NCBI RefSeq assembly: GCF_005405905.1
Contig: NZ_BJHU01000057.1
Span: forward strand, 1-64,000
Direction of reading: 5' to 3'
Source: Acidovorax sp. NB1
GTDB taxonomy: Bacteria > Pseudomonadota > Gammaproteobacteria > Burkholderiales > Burkholderiaceae_C
DNA length: 64,000 nt
Positions 1-9,198 of this stretch are shown here, piece by piece. Within the stretch, counting starts at the first letter, position 1. Every line of letters begins with the position of its first letter. The notes beneath the pieces are model-generated. The model was not told the origin of the DNA. It saw nothing but the letters and a program-made list of their open reading frames with translations, and searched no databases. A program made the translations under genes and the position numbers.

Positions 1-213
1 TCTATACCGAGTTTTTAAGCACCCAGACACAAAGACAAAACTTTTCTTCAACCTCTTCGATCACCAGCAGCACAACCCCAAAGAGCATCACCACCAGCTA
101 CCGAGCACCGCACCAGACAATCAGATTGCCAAAACAAGTGCTTCAGAAGCGAAGCCCTCGACTATAGCATGGGTTGAGGCGGTTTGAAAAGAAACCACCT
201 CCCTCCAGCCAAT
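1..213. other. Leading intergenic stretch, no gene seen
   Basis: This stretch downstream of gshB is visibly poorer in GC than the rest of the window and rich in A and C runs. I find no convincing reading frame with a ribosome-binding site and no RNA gene. The only structure I see is an imperfect hairpin at 176-201. It could be the tail of a longer intergenic region or a transferred remnant that continues outside the window. Confidence 0.5.
176..201 (-). terminator. Imperfect hairpin after gshB
   Basis: Positions 176-185 pair with 192-201 (ten pairs, one of them a wobble on the minus strand) around a six-base loop, just past the gshB stop. There is no clear T tract, so termination is only a guess from position and stem. 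Confidence 0.3.
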
Positions 214-1170
214 TCAGCCCCGATGGGCCGCAACGGCCGCTTCCAGGGCATCCACAAACAAGAAAGCGACATCACACCCTGTCTGGTCGAAGATCTCTTG
301 GAAGCAGGTGGGGCTGGTGACATTGATCTCGGTCACGCAGTCGCCGATCACGTCCACCCCCGCCAGCAGCAGGCCCCGCGACAACAGGATGGGCCCCAGT
401 GTCTCGCCGATCTCCCGGTCTCGCGCAGACAGAGGCCTGGCGACGCCCTTGCCGCCAGCCGCGAGGTTGCCGCGTACTTCACTGCCCTGCGGGATGCGGG
501 CCAGACAGAAGGGCACGGCCTTGCCGCCGATGATGAGCACGCGCTTGTCCCCATCGACGATCTCGGGAAGGAACTTCTGCACCATCACACTCTGCGCGCC
601 ATGGCGATTCAAGGTTTCGGTGATGCTGCCCAGGTTCAGGCCATCGGGACCGACGCGGAAGATGCCCATGCCGCCCATGCCGTCCAGGGGCTTGAGGATG
701 ATGTCCTGGTGCTCGGCATGGAAGCGCTGGATGTCTGCCGCATCGCGCGTGACCAGCGTGGGGCCGATGAACTGGGGAAACTCCATGATCGCCAGTTTTT
801 CGGGGTGGTCGCGCAAGGCCCGGGGCTTGTTGAACACCTTGGCGCCTTCGCGCTCGGCCTGCTCCAGCAGGTGGGTGGCATAGAAATATTCGCTGTCGAA
901 GGGAGGGTCCTTGCGCATGAGCACCGCGTCGAAATCTGCCAGCACAGCACTGCGCTCCGCCTGGGCGTCATACCAGTGGTCCGCATCCCCCGTGAGATGG
1001 ATGTCCCGGACCCGGGCCGTGACCTTGCCCCCGCGTTGCCAGGTCACATGCTGCGGCTCGCACACCGCCAGGGTGTGGCCGCGCCGCTGCGCCTCGCGCA
1101 TCATGGCAAAGGTGGTGTCCTTGTAGATCTTGAAGCTGTGCAGCGGATCGGCAATGAAAAGCAGTTTCAT
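214..1170 (-). CDS. gshB: Glutathione synthetase
   Basis: Joins gamma-glutamylcysteine and glycine with ATP, the second step of glutathione synthesis in the cytoplasm. The 318-residue protein has the family length and opens MKLLFIADPL. It carries the typical MRKDPPFD substrate segment near residue 85, the ATP-grasp region with KPLDGMGGMGIF near 160, and the C-terminal EINVTSPTCFQEI segment around 280. The first ATG agrees with the family start. It follows the BenE-type gene by 51 bases on the same strand. Its partner gshA lies about 3.5 kb upstream with kup between them, so the two steps are clustered but not adjacent. Confidence 0.96.
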   Translation of the reverse strand: MKLLFIADPLHSFKIYKDTTFAMMREAQRRGHTLAVCEPQHVTWQRGGKVTARVRDIHLTGDADHWYDAQAERSAVLADFDAVLMRKDPPFDSEYFYATHLLEQAEREGAKVFNKPRALRDHPEKLAIMEFPQFIGPTLVTRDAADIQRFHAEHQDIILKPLDGMGGMGIFRVGPDGLNLGSITETLNRHGAQSVMVQKFLPEIVDGDKRVLIIGGKAVPFCLARIPQGSEVRGNLAAGGKGVARPLSARDREIGETLGPILLSRGLLLAGVDVIGDCVTEINVTSPTCFQEIFDQTGCDVAFLFVDALEAAVAAHRG

Positions 1171-1221
1171 GGTGTCGGATCAGAAAAGTGGATGGGCCGG
1201 TGGCCCAGGCAGCGGAGGGGA

Positions 1222-2409
1222 CTAGACACGCCCCGCCGATGAACGCCTGTACTGTTGCACAAATAAAGCAATGCTGCCCGCGACCACGCCCCAGAAGGCC
1301 GAGCCCACCCCCGCCACCACCACGCCACTGAGCGTGACCAGGAAAGTGATGAGCGCCGCCTCCCGGTGGGGCTCGTCCCGCAAGGCGGCTGCCAGGCCAT
1401 TGCCAATGGTGCCCAGCAGCGCCAGCCCGGCGATGGCCACAACCAGTTCCTTGGGAAAAGCCGTCAGCAGCCCGGTGATGACCGCGCCAAACAACCCGAT
1501 CGCCACGTACAGGGCACCACAGGACACTGCTGCCGTGTAACGGCGGCTGCGGTCTTCATGCGCCTCCGGGCCCATGCACATGGCGGCGGTGATGGCACTG
1601 AAGTTCAGCGCAAAGGCACCAAACGGGGCCAGGACCAGGGTGGCCAGCCCGGTGAGGGTGATGAGGCGGGACACCGGCAGGTTGTAGCCCGACGCGCGGA
1701 TCACCGCCACCCCCGGCAGGTTCTGCGAAGCCATAGTGACCACGAACAGCGGAATCGCCAGACTGATGAGAGCCGCCACACTGAATTCGGGCGCCATGAA
1801 CACCGGCAGGGCCAGCTCCAGCTGCACCGCCCCCCAGGCCATCTGCCCCTGTGAGGCCGCATACGCCACGGCCGCCGCCAGCGTGATGACCACGGCGTAA
1901 CGTGCCAGCCAGCGGCGGCTAAGCAGGTACACCAGCAGCATGAGCAGCACCAGCGGCAGCGCCGTCTGGGCGGCGGCAAATGCCTGCAGGCCGAACCGCG
2001 CCAGCACACCGGCGAGCAAGGCAGCAGCGATCTCCATCGGGATGCGGTTCATCACGCGCTCGAACCATCGGGTCACGCCCGCCAGGGTGATGAGCACCGC
2101 ACTCACCATGAACGCCCCCACGGCCTCGCCCATGCTGAAACCCCCGGCCAGCCCTGCAGTGGCCAGCACGGCCGCACCGGGGGTGGACCAGGCCACCATG
2201 ACGGGCTGCCGCAGGATCAGCGAAGGCACCAGCGAGCACAGGCCCATACCCAGGCCCAGCGCCCACATCCATGAGGTGACCTGCGCGGGCGTGGCGCCAA
2301 ACGCCTGCGCCGCCTGGAACACGATGGCCACTGAACTGGTGAAGCCCACCAGCACCGCCACGAACCCCGCGACAAAGGTCGAGAGGCTCAGGTCTTTGAA
2401 AAATTGCAT
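1222..2409 (-). CDS. BenE-family benzoate/H+ symporter-like transporter
   Basis: A polytopic inner-membrane protein of 395 residues with about twelve hydrophobic segments. Family features visible are the TSSVAIVFQAAQAFGAT segment near the N terminus, SWMWALGLGMG, and the FGAFALNFSAITAAMCMG stretch about two thirds in. The frame is open back to 2478, but family alignment favours the ATG at 2409 (MQFFKDLSLS). BenE proteins are proton-coupled benzoate importers. No benzoate catabolic gene lies nearby, so the true substrate is open. It may be co-transcribed with gshB 51 bases downstream. Family assignment is firm; the gene symbol is withheld because the substrate is unproven. Confidence 0.85.
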   Translation of the reverse strand: MQFFKDLSLSTFVAGFVAVLVGFTSSVAIVFQAAQAFGATPAQVTSWMWALGLGMGLCSLVPSLILRQPVMVAWSTPGAAVLATAGLAGGFSMGEAVGAFMVSAVLITLAGVTRWFERVMNRIPMEIAAALLAGVLARFGLQAFAAAQTALPLVLLMLLVYLLSRRWLARYAVVITLAAAVAYAASQGQMAWGAVQLELALPVFMAPEFSVAALISLAIPLFVVTMASQNLPGVAVIRASGYNLPVSRLITLTGLATLVLAPFGAFALNFSAITAAMCMGPEAHEDRSRRYTAAVSCGALYVAIGLFGAVITGLLTAFPKELVVAIAGLALLGTIGNGLAAALRDEPHREAALITFLVTLSGVVVAGVGSAFWGVVAGSIALFVQQYRRSSAGRV

Positions 2410-2480
2410 GGGCTGGATTCTGGCACCGCGCCCCCACCACGCCCTGCACGGGGGTGGGGCTTCTGCGCCAGCCATCATTT

Positions 2481-2540
2481 AGCTATATTTTCAATAGCAA
2501 ACTTTGCTTAATGGTCGCGCGCAGAAGGCCTAAAAAGCCC
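2481..2540 (+). repeat. Dispersed repeat copy A (kup/benE border)
   Basis: AGCTAT and ATAGC arms around an A/T-rich centre, followed by GGTCGCGCGCAGAAGGCC and an A-rich end. It fills the space between the kup stop and the BenE-type start. Same family as copies B-L listed below. Confidence 0.75.
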
Positions 2541-2551
2541 AAACAATCCGC

Positions 2552-4420
2552 TCAAATCTCGATCTTAGACCCCAGCTCGACCACCGCGTTGTTCGGCAGG
2601 TGCAGAAAATCGGCTGCGCCGCTGGCGTTGTGGTGCATCTGGGCAAACAGCTTTTCGCGCCAAGGCGCCATGCCGCCACCCATGGTGGGGATGACGGTGT
2701 CGCGCGAGAGGAAGTAGCTGGTGGTCATGGCCTCCAGCTCGCAGCCCCGGCCGCGCAGCAGCTCCAGAGCACGCGGCACGTCGGGGTCGTTCTTGAAACC
2801 GTAGTGGATCACCACCTGCCAGCAGTCGTGGCCCAGCGATTCGACCTGCAGGCGCTTGTCCAGGCCGATCCAGGGCGTTTCGTGGTTGTGCACCGTCACA
2901 AAGAGGTTCTGCTGGTGCAGCACCTTGTTGTGCTTGAGGTTGTGCAGCAGCGCATTGGGCACAGCGCCCGTCTCGGCCGTGAGGAAGACGGCCGTGCCGT
3001 CCACCCGCGTGGGCGGGCTGATGAAGACCGACTCCAGGAAGTCCTTCAGGTCGATCGCATCGGCGCGCAGCTTGTCGTTGAGCAGGCGGCGCCCTTCCTT
3101 CCAGGTCATCATGAAGGCGAACACGATACCGCCGATCAGCAGGGGGAACCAGCCGCCCTGGAACAGCTTGAGCAGGTTGGAAGCAAAAAACGCCAGGTCC
3201 ACCACAAAGAAGCAGCCCGTGGCTGCGATGCACAGCACCAGCGGGTAGCGCCAGCCGTAGCGGATCACGAAGAAGGTGAGCGTGGTGGTGATCAGCATGT
3301 CCAGCGTCACGGCAATGCCATAGGCGGCGGCCAGGTTGCTGGACGAGCGGAACATCACCACGGCCAGCACGATGGCGGCAAACAGCCCCCAGTTCACGAG
3401 CGGCATGTAGATCTGCCCCGTGTCGCGCACGCTGGTGTGCTGGATGTTCAGGCGCGGCAGGTAGCCGAGCTGGATGACCTGCTTGGTCACGCTGAAGGCA
3501 CCGGTGATCAGCGCCTGCGATGCGATCACCGTGGCCATGGTCGCCAACACCACCAGCGGGATCAGCGCCCAGTCGGGGGCCATCATGTAGAAGGGGTTCT
3601 TCACGGCCTCGGGCTCGGCCAGCAGCAACGCGCCCTGGCCAAAGTAGTTGAGCGTGAGCGCCGGCATGGCCACGCTGAACCAGGCCAGGCGGATGGGCCG
3701 CTTGCCGAAGTGGCCCAGGTCGGCATACAGCGCCTCGGCGCCCGTCACGCACAGCACCACCGCGCCCAAAATGATGAAGCTGGTGCCCGGGTTGGCCCAC
3801 ATGAAGCCCAGCGCGTGGTGCGGGCTCAGCGCCCAGAGGATCTCAGGATGGCCCACGATGTGCGACACCCCCAGCAGCGCAATACTGACGAACCACACCA
3901 GGGTGATGGGCCCGAAGAACTTGCCGATGCCCCCGGTGCCGCGCTTTTGCACGGCAAACAGGCAAAACAGCACGACCAGGGTGATGGGGATCACGTACTG
4001 CTTGAAGTGAGGCGACACCACCTCCAGCCCCTCGACCGCCGACAGCACCGAGATGGCCGGGGTGATGACCCCGTCGCCATAGAACAGCGAGGTGCCGAAG
4101 ATGCCCACCGCCAGCAGCACGCCGCGCAGCCGGGGCTTGTCTTTGACGGCTTGGGAAGCCAGGGCCAGCATCGCGATCAGGCCGCCTTCGCCGTGGTTGT
4201 CGGCGCGCAGCACCAGCACCACGTACTTCAGCGAGACGATGACGGTGAGCGTCCAGAAAAAGATCGAGAGGATGCCGTAGATGTTGTCCGGGGTGAAAGG
4301 CACATGGCCCGACCCGAACACCTCTTTGACGGCATACAGCACGCTGGTGCCGATATCGCCATACACAACACCGATGGCGCCCAGCGTGAGCGCTGCGAGC
4401 GAGGATTTGGAGCTTTGCAC
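2552..4420 (-). CDS. kup: Low-affinity potassium transporter Kup
   Basis: Proton-coupled K+ uptake protein of the inner membrane. From a GTG at 4420 the product is 622 residues, the same length as E. coli Kup, starting [17 protein letters not shown]. Hallmarks are [17 protein letters not shown] at the N terminus, NHGEGG near residue 70, [16 protein letters not shown] near 115, about twelve membrane segments, and a soluble C-terminal domain of roughly 170 residues. The frame is open upstream to 4534 with in-frame ATGs, but those residues do not resemble the family. The GTG has only a weak ribosome-binding site, so the start is provisional. Neighbours are gshA upstream and the BenE-type gene downstream. 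Confidence 0.93.
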   Translation of the reverse strand: MQSSKSSLAALTLGAIGVVYGDIGTSVLYAVKEVFGSGHVPFTPDNIYGILSIFFWTLTVIVSLKYVVLVLRADNHGEGGLIAMLALASQAVKDKPRLRGVLLAVGIFGTSLFYGDGVITPAISVLSAVEGLEVVSPHFKQYVIPITLVVLFCLFAVQKRGTGGIGKFFGPITLVWFVSIALLGVSHIVGHPEILWALSPHHALGFMWANPGTSFIILGAVVLCVTGAEALYADLGHFGKRPIRLAWFSVAMPALTLNYFGQGALLLAEPEAVKNPFYMMAPDWALIPLVVLATMATVIASQALITGAFSVTKQVIQLGYLPRLNIQHTSVRDTGQIYMPLVNWGLFAAIVLAVVMFRSSSNLAAAYGIAVTLDMLITTTLTFFVIRYGWRYPLVLCIAATGCFFVVDLAFFASNLLKLFQGGWFPLLIGGIVFAFMMTWKEGRRLLNDKLRADAIDLKDFLESVFISPPTRVDGTAVFLTAETGAVPNALLHNLKHNKVLHQQNLFVTVHNHETPWIGLDKRLQVESLGHDCWQVVIHYGFKNDPDVPRALELLRGRGCELEAMTTSYFLSRDTVIPTMGGGMAPWREKLFAQMHHNASGAADFLHLPNNAVVELGSKIEI

Positions 4421-4582
4421 TGACCGCACCCGGCATGCGCAGGCCGCCGGGGTTCTGTTACTTTTGGGAACGCTATTGTGCGCCTGAGCCAGATCAAGCG
4501 CCTGGGGGCAGCACCCCATGTTGCAACGCAGCAACTCGCCCTTGGCAGGCGGGCGCGGGCATGGCAGGACCCAGGCGACGTC

Positions 4583-4636
4583 GCCCCCTCAGGAGAGATT
4601 CAGCGAAGCGCCTCAAGGGGCGCCACCCCTTTTCAG
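4583..4636. repeat. GC-rich palindrome-like element, weak copy
   Basis: A run of CCCCCTCAGG, an imperfect middle with AGCGAAGCGCC, then AAGGGGCG just after the gshA stop. It resembles the GC-rich elements at 7610, 32173 and 50542, but the match is partial. Confidence 0.35.
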
Positions 4637-5928
4637 TCATACACCTCGGCGTCCGGATTGGTCGCCTCCAGCTCGTAGCTGGCCGCCAGCATCGCCAGGC
4701 GCGCCACCACCCCATACATATAGAAGCGGTTGGGCGCACTCACCCCCGGGCGCACGCCGGGCTGGGGCATGTGGGTGCTGTGCTCAAAGGCCAGCGGCAC
4801 AAAACTCGCGCCAGGCGCATTCAGGTTCTCGTCCACGCCGCGCTCGGCGTGCATGCGGTAGAAGCCGCCCACCACGTAGCGGTCCATCATGTAGACCACG
4901 GGCTCGGCCACGGCCTCATGCACGCGCTCCTGCGTCAGCACGCCTTCCTGGATGATGAGGTCGTTGACCGGCTGGCCGTCCTTGATGACGGCCATCTTGT
5001 TCTTGGTCTTGCGGTTGACCGCATCCAGCTCCTTGGCATCGCGCACGGTCATGATGCCCATGCCGTAGGTGCCGTTGTTGGCCTTGACGATCACAAACGG
5101 CTTTTCGTTGATGCCGTATTCCTTGTATTTGCGGCGCACCTTCGTCAGCAGTGCATCCACCGTGGTCTGCAGCTTGTCCATGCCTTTGTCTTCGGCAAAG
5201 TCCACGCCGTCGCACTGGCTGTACATGGGGTTGATGAGCCAGGGGTCGATGCCCAGCATCTTGCCGAAACGCTTGGCCACCTCTTCGTAGTTCTTGAAGT
5301 GGGTGCTCTTCCTGCGCACGCTCCAGCCCGCGTGCAGCGGGGGCAGCAGGTACTGCTCGTGGATGTCTTCCAGAATGCCGGGCGCGCCGGCCGACAGGTC
5401 GTTGTTGAGCAGGATGGTGCAGGGGTCAAAATTCTTGAGCCCCAGGCGCCCCTTGTTGCGGACCACGGGTTCCAGCGTCACCGAGTCGCCGTTGGGCAGC
5501 TCGATCAGCGTGGACTTCTTGATCTCGGGGCTGATGGAGCCTACGCGCACGTTCAGGCCTGCCATGTTGAAGATGCGCTGCAGCTGCACCACATTGGCCA
5601 GGTAGAAGGTATTGCGCGTGTGGTTCTCCGGGATGATCAACAGATTGCGCGCCTCGGGGCAGATCTTCTCGATGGCGGCCATGGCGGCCTGCACGGCCAG
5701 GGGCAGCATCTCCTTGGTCAGGTTGTTCCAGCCGCCGGGGTAGAGGTTGGTGTCCACCGGAGCCAGCTTGAAGCCCGCGTTGCGGATGTCCACCGAGGTG
5801 TAGAACGGCGGCGTGTGCTCCATCCATTCCAGGCGGAACCAGCGTTCGATGGCGGGCATCGAGTCAAGAATGCGCTGTTCGAGTTCGTTGATCGGCCCCG
5901 TGAGGGCCGTGATGAGATGCGGAACCAT
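4633..5928 (-). CDS. gshA: Glutamate-cysteine ligase (proteobacterial type)
   Basis: Catalyses ATP-dependent formation of gamma-glutamylcysteine, the first and committed step of glutathione synthesis. The 431-residue product belongs to the type found in betaproteobacteria and acidithiobacilli, not the E. coli type. Recognisable stretches are DTNLYPGGWNNL near residue 80, IPENHTRNTFYL, KANNGTYGMGIM near 310 and the C-terminal APNRFYMYGVVARLAMLAAS. The frame is open to 5994, but the ATG at 5928 (MVPHLITALTGP) has a good GAGGG site a few bases upstream and fits the family. It lies in a minus-strand run with trkH upstream and kup downstream. Confidence 0.94.
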   Translation of the reverse strand: MVPHLITALTGPINELEQRILDSMPAIERWFRLEWMEHTPPFYTSVDIRNAGFKLAPVDTNLYPGGWNNLTKEMLPLAVQAAMAAIEKICPEARNLLIIPENHTRNTFYLANVVQLQRIFNMAGLNVRVGSISPEIKKSTLIELPNGDSVTLEPVVRNKGRLGLKNFDPCTILLNNDLSAGAPGILEDIHEQYLLPPLHAGWSVRRKSTHFKNYEEVAKRFGKMLGIDPWLINPMYSQCDGVDFAEDKGMDKLQTTVDALLTKVRRKYKEYGINEKPFVIVKANNGTYGMGIMTVRDAKELDAVNRKTKNKMAVIKDGQPVNDLIIQEGVLTQERVHEAVAEPVVYMMDRYVVGGFYRMHAERGVDENLNAPGASFVPLAFEHSTHMPQPGVRPGVSAPNRFYMYGVVARLAMLAASYELEATNPDAEVYD

Positions 5929-6016
5929 AAGTGCCCTCGGGAAGCAAATTGCGGACGAATTGTAGGGATTTGGGGCCGCCTTCCCTTTTCGCAAGGCGGG
6001 CAGCGCACCAGCCGCA

Positions 6017-7483
6017 TCAACGGCGCCAGAAGGCGGGCGTGAGCAACGCCATGAAACTCAGAATCTCCAACCGCCCCAGCAGCATGGCCAGTGTGCACAC
6101 CCAGATCTGGAAATCAGTCAGCACCGCGTAGTTGGAAGCCGGCCCCACGCTGCCCAGGCCGGGGCCCGCGCAATTGACGCTGGCCAGCACCACCGAAAAC
6201 GCCGTCACCGGGTCCAGGTCGGTCAGCAGCATCACCATGCTCAGGCCAAACACCGTGCCGCCATACACCAGCATGAAGGCCAGCACCGAAAAAATCACCC
6301 GGTTGTCCACCACGCCGCCGCCCAGGCACACCGGCTGCACGGCACGCGGGTGCACCAGGCGGTTCATCTCGCGCCGCGCCTGCTTGACCAGGATGAGCAT
6401 GCGCACCATCTTGATCCCGCCGCCCGTGGAACCTGCGCTGGTGGCCACGCCCGACAGCAGCAGCATGAACACGGGTGCAAACACCGGCCAGGCGAGGTAG
6501 TCCACCGTGGCATAGCCGGTGGTGGTGGCCAGCGACACCAGGTTGAACATGCCGTGGCGCAATGCCTCCAGCGGCGCATACACGCCCTTGGCCCACAGCA
6601 GCAGCGCCACCACCAGCCCGCCGCCGATCAGCGCAAACAGCGTGGCCCGCAGCTCCGGGTCGCGCCAGAAACCACCCCAGTGGCCCTTGCGAAACGCCAC
6701 AAAGTACAGCGCAAAATTGCAGCTGGCCACCAGCATGAAGAAGATGCAGATCGCCTCCAGCAAGGGAGACTGGAAGTACCCAAAACTCAGGTCATGCGAT
6801 GACAACCCGCCCAGGCTCACGGTGGTGAACATGTGCATCAGCGCGTCCAGCGGCGCCATGCCCCCCGCCCAGTAGGCCAGGCCACACAACACCGAAAACA
6901 GTGCATACACGCCCCAGAGCCCCTTGGCCGTGCCGGTCATGCGCGGCGTGAGCTTGGTGTCCTTCAGCGGCCCTGCCGCCTCGGCCTTGAACAGCTGGCT
7001 GCCGCCCACGCCCAGCAGCGGCAGCACGGCCACCGCCAGGATCAGGATGCCCATGCCGCCCATCCACTGCAAAAAGGTGCGCCACACATTCACTGACACC
7101 GGCATCGCGTCGAGCCCCGTGAGCACGGTGGAGCCCGTGGTGGTCAGCCCCGACACGGCCTCGAAATACGCGTGCGTGAACGACAGCGGGTGCCCGGTGT
7201 GGTGCCCCGCCAGCATCAGCGGCAGCGCGGCCGAAAGGGGCAGCAGCGCCCACACCAGCGACACCAGCATCACGCCGTGGCGCGGCTGCAGCTCCTGCCG
7301 GAACAGCCGCAGCCGCCACCACAGCCAAGCGCCCGCCAGCATGGTGGCCCCCATGGACAGCGGGTACACATGCCAGACACCATCGCGCGTCCACAGCGAC
7401 ACCGCCAGCGGCAGGCCCATGGACAGCGAGAAGGTCATCACCAGAATGCCCAGCACGCGCAGAACGGGAAACATGTCCGTCAT
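6017..7483 (-). CDS. trkH: Trk potassium uptake protein TrkH
   Basis: The K+-conducting membrane subunit of the Trk system, 488 residues. The four selectivity-filter loops are visible: TTTGSTV (about residue 115), VSLGGLSSHD (about 225), TTTGYATVD (about 320) and NCAGPGLGSVGP (about 440). The STGGGIKM motif after the third repeat is also present. The start may be either of two close in-frame ATGs (7483 or 7474); neither has a strong ribosome-binding site. Its regulatory partner trkA lies 199 bases upstream on the same strand, and gshA follows 88 bases downstream. Length and motifs look intact. Confidence 0.95.
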   Translation of the reverse strand: MTDMFPVLRVLGILVMTFSLSMGLPLAVSLWTRDGVWHVYPLSMGATMLAGAWLWWRLRLFRQELQPRHGVMLVSLVWALLPLSAALPLMLAGHHTGHPLSFTHAYFEAVSGLTTTGSTVLTGLDAMPVSVNVWRTFLQWMGGMGILILAVAVLPLLGVGGSQLFKAEAAGPLKDTKLTPRMTGTAKGLWGVYALFSVLCGLAYWAGGMAPLDALMHMFTTVSLGGLSSHDLSFGYFQSPLLEAICIFFMLVASCNFALYFVAFRKGHWGGFWRDPELRATLFALIGGGLVVALLLWAKGVYAPLEALRHGMFNLVSLATTTGYATVDYLAWPVFAPVFMLLLSGVATSAGSTGGGIKMVRMLILVKQARREMNRLVHPRAVQPVCLGGGVVDNRVIFSVLAFMLVYGGTVFGLSMVMLLTDLDPVTAFSVVLASVNCAGPGLGSVGPASNYAVLTDFQIWVCTLAMLLGRLEILSFMALLTPAFWRR

Positions 7484-7609
7484 GACGGGCGCCCATGCTC
7501 CGTGGCGGCCGACATCGAATGCAGCCGTCGATACTGGCGCAGCCCAGGCGCGGGCCGCCGCGCAAGGGCCGCCGCACCGCAGAGGCTCCGCTTCGCTGGC
7601 GTGCGCTGG

Positions 7610-7682
7610 CGGCCTCCCCCTGCCCGCAGCGCGCAGCGCGGCGAGAGCGGGGGGAAGGCGCGAAGCGACTCAGGGGGGTGCA
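7610..7682. repeat. GC-rich interspersed element (trkA-trkH gap)
   Basis: On the minus strand it contains CCCCCTGAGTCGCTTCGCGC followed by CTTCCCCCC, almost identical over 28 bases (one mismatch) to the element at 32173. Upstream of it the gap holds a GC-rich CGCGCAGCGCGGCG run. It occupies most of the 199-base trkA-trkH gap and could fold or attenuate transcription into trkH. Confidence 0.6.
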
Positions 7683-9137
7683 TCAGAAGAACGTCGCACT
7701 CACGCGGAAGAGCTTTTCCACGTCACGCACCAGCCGCTTGTTGGGCAGGAAAAACACCACATGGTCGTTGCTCTCGATCACCGTCGCGCTGCGCGGAATG
7801 ATGACCTCGGGCTCGCGCAGGGGGCCCGGAGCAGGGCCGGAGGCATCGGGCAGCCCGCGCACGATCAGGCCGATGTGCACGTCGCGCGGCAGTTGCAGAT
7901 CGCTGACCTTGCGGCCCACCACCTTCGAGCTTTTGCGGTCACCGCGCGCCACGATCTCCAGCGCCTCGGCCACGCCCCGGCGCAGGCTGTGCACCGCCTG
8001 CACGTCGCCCTGGCGCACATAGGCCAGCAGCTCGCCCAGCATGGCCTGCGCAGGCGACAGCGCAATGTCGATCTGCGTGCCGTGCATCAGGTCGGCATAA
8101 CTGCGGCGGTTGATGAGCGCCAGCACGCGGCTCGCGCCCATGCGCTTGGCCAGCAGGCACGACATGATGTTGTCCTCGTCGTCATCGGTGAGCGCGAGGA
8201 ACAGGTCCACCTCCTCGATGCCCTCGTCGCCCAGCAGGTCCTCGTCGGTGGTGTCGCCCTGCAGCACCAGCACGTCGGACGGAAGCGCCGACGCCAACTC
8301 CACACAGCGGTCGGGATGGTCTTCGATGATCTTGATGTGGAAGCGCCCCGGCGTCTGCGCCAACTGCCGCGCCAGACGCAAGCCCACCCCGCCACCGCCC
8401 GCGATCATGATGCGGCGCACCAGCTGGGCCTGCTGCGAGACCGGGCGGTGCAGGGCCGCCAGCACCTGGGCGATGTGCTCATGGGCCGCCAGCACAAACA
8501 CCTCGTCGCCCGGTTCGATGCGGGTCGCGCCGTCGCAGGCGATGAAACGGTCGGGCTCGTCGGCGAAGCGCCGGTAAATGGCCACCATGCGCATCGCCAT
8601 CTCGGGCGCACGTTCGCGCAGCTCGCCAATCGTGGGGCCCACCATGGGCGCACCGGGCCGGGCCCGGCCTGACACCAGGCAGGCGCGGCCACCCGCAAAC
8701 TCGCGCACCTGCATGGCCTCGGGGTAGTCGATGAGCTTGCCGATGTAGCGGGTGAGGGACTCCTCGGGGCAGATGATGCGGTCCACCGCAAAGCCCTCGG
8801 GGCCCACCAGCCGGTCGTCGCCCTGGAACCCGCCGGAGCGCACGCGCGCAATCCGCTTGGGGATGTTGAACATCAGCTGCGCGATCTTGCAGCACACCAG
8901 GTTGGTCTCGTCCTGCGCGGCGCAGGCGATCAGCAGGTCGGTGTCCTCGGCGCCTGCCTCGGCCAGCACAGCGGGCTCGATGCCGTTGCCCACCACCCCG
9001 CGCAGGTCAAACCGCGACTCCAGGTCGCGCAGGCGCGCGGCGTCGGTGTCGATCACCGTGATGTCGTTGCGCTCCGACACCAGGCTGTCTGCCACGCTCT
9101 GGCCCACACGGCCCGCGCCGAGGATGATGATTTTCAT
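7683..9137 (-). CDS. trkA: Trk system regulatory subunit TrkA
   Basis: Cytoplasmic NAD(H)/ATP-binding ring protein that gates TrkH. The 484-residue product has two tandem RCK units: a first Rossmann motif GAGRVGQS at residues 7-14 with its TrkA-C domain, and a second with GGGGVGLRLA near 245 and a second TrkA-C domain ending at the C terminus. This is the full-length duplicated form. Start and length match the family. It lies 61 bases after proA, and a dispersed repeat copy fills that whole gap. Confidence 0.96.
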   Translation of the reverse strand: MKIIILGAGRVGQSVADSLVSERNDITVIDTDAARLRDLESRFDLRGVVGNGIEPAVLAEAGAEDTDLLIACAAQDETNLVCCKIAQLMFNIPKRIARVRSGGFQGDDRLVGPEGFAVDRIICPEESLTRYIGKLIDYPEAMQVREFAGGRACLVSGRARPGAPMVGPTIGELRERAPEMAMRMVAIYRRFADEPDRFIACDGATRIEPGDEVFVLAAHEHIAQVLAALHRPVSQQAQLVRRIMIAGGGGVGLRLARQLAQTPGRFHIKIIEDHPDRCVELASALPSDVLVLQGDTTDEDLLGDEGIEEVDLFLALTDDDEDNIMSCLLAKRMGASRVLALINRRSYADLMHGTQIDIALSPAQAMLGELLAYVRQGDVQAVHSLRRGVAEALEIVARGDRKSSKVVGRKVSDLQLPRDVHIGLIVRGLPDASGPAPGPLREPEVIIPRSATVIESNDHVVFFLPNKRLVRDVEKLFRVSATFF

Positions 9138-9140
9138 AAA

Positions 9141-9198
9141 GAAACAGAGCCCCTGCGCGCGACTGGCATGCGTTAGCAGCTACCGAAACAATAGCAAA
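9141..9198 (-). repeat. Dispersed repeat copy L (proA-trkA junction)
   Basis: Read on the minus strand: TGCTATTGTTTCGGTAGCTG, then CTAACGC, a short spacer, GCGCGCAG and GGGCTC. It begins immediately after the proA stop and ends at the trkA start, so it forms the entire trkA leader within any proA-trkA message. Confidence 0.75.

Noticed and set aside
4465..4512. Possible thirteenth repeat copy near the kup start
   Set aside because: It has a CGCTATTG and an AAGCGCCTGG piece, but the two inverted repeats and the right-end block are missing.
4421..4534. Upstream extension of kup to an ATG at 4534
   Set aside because: The added residues are cysteine- and proline-rich and unlike Kup; the GTG at 4420 gives exactly the family length.
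2600..6042. Long plus-strand frames opposite kup and gshA
   Set aside because: Low-complexity His/Gln/Arg-rich products antisense to clear genes.
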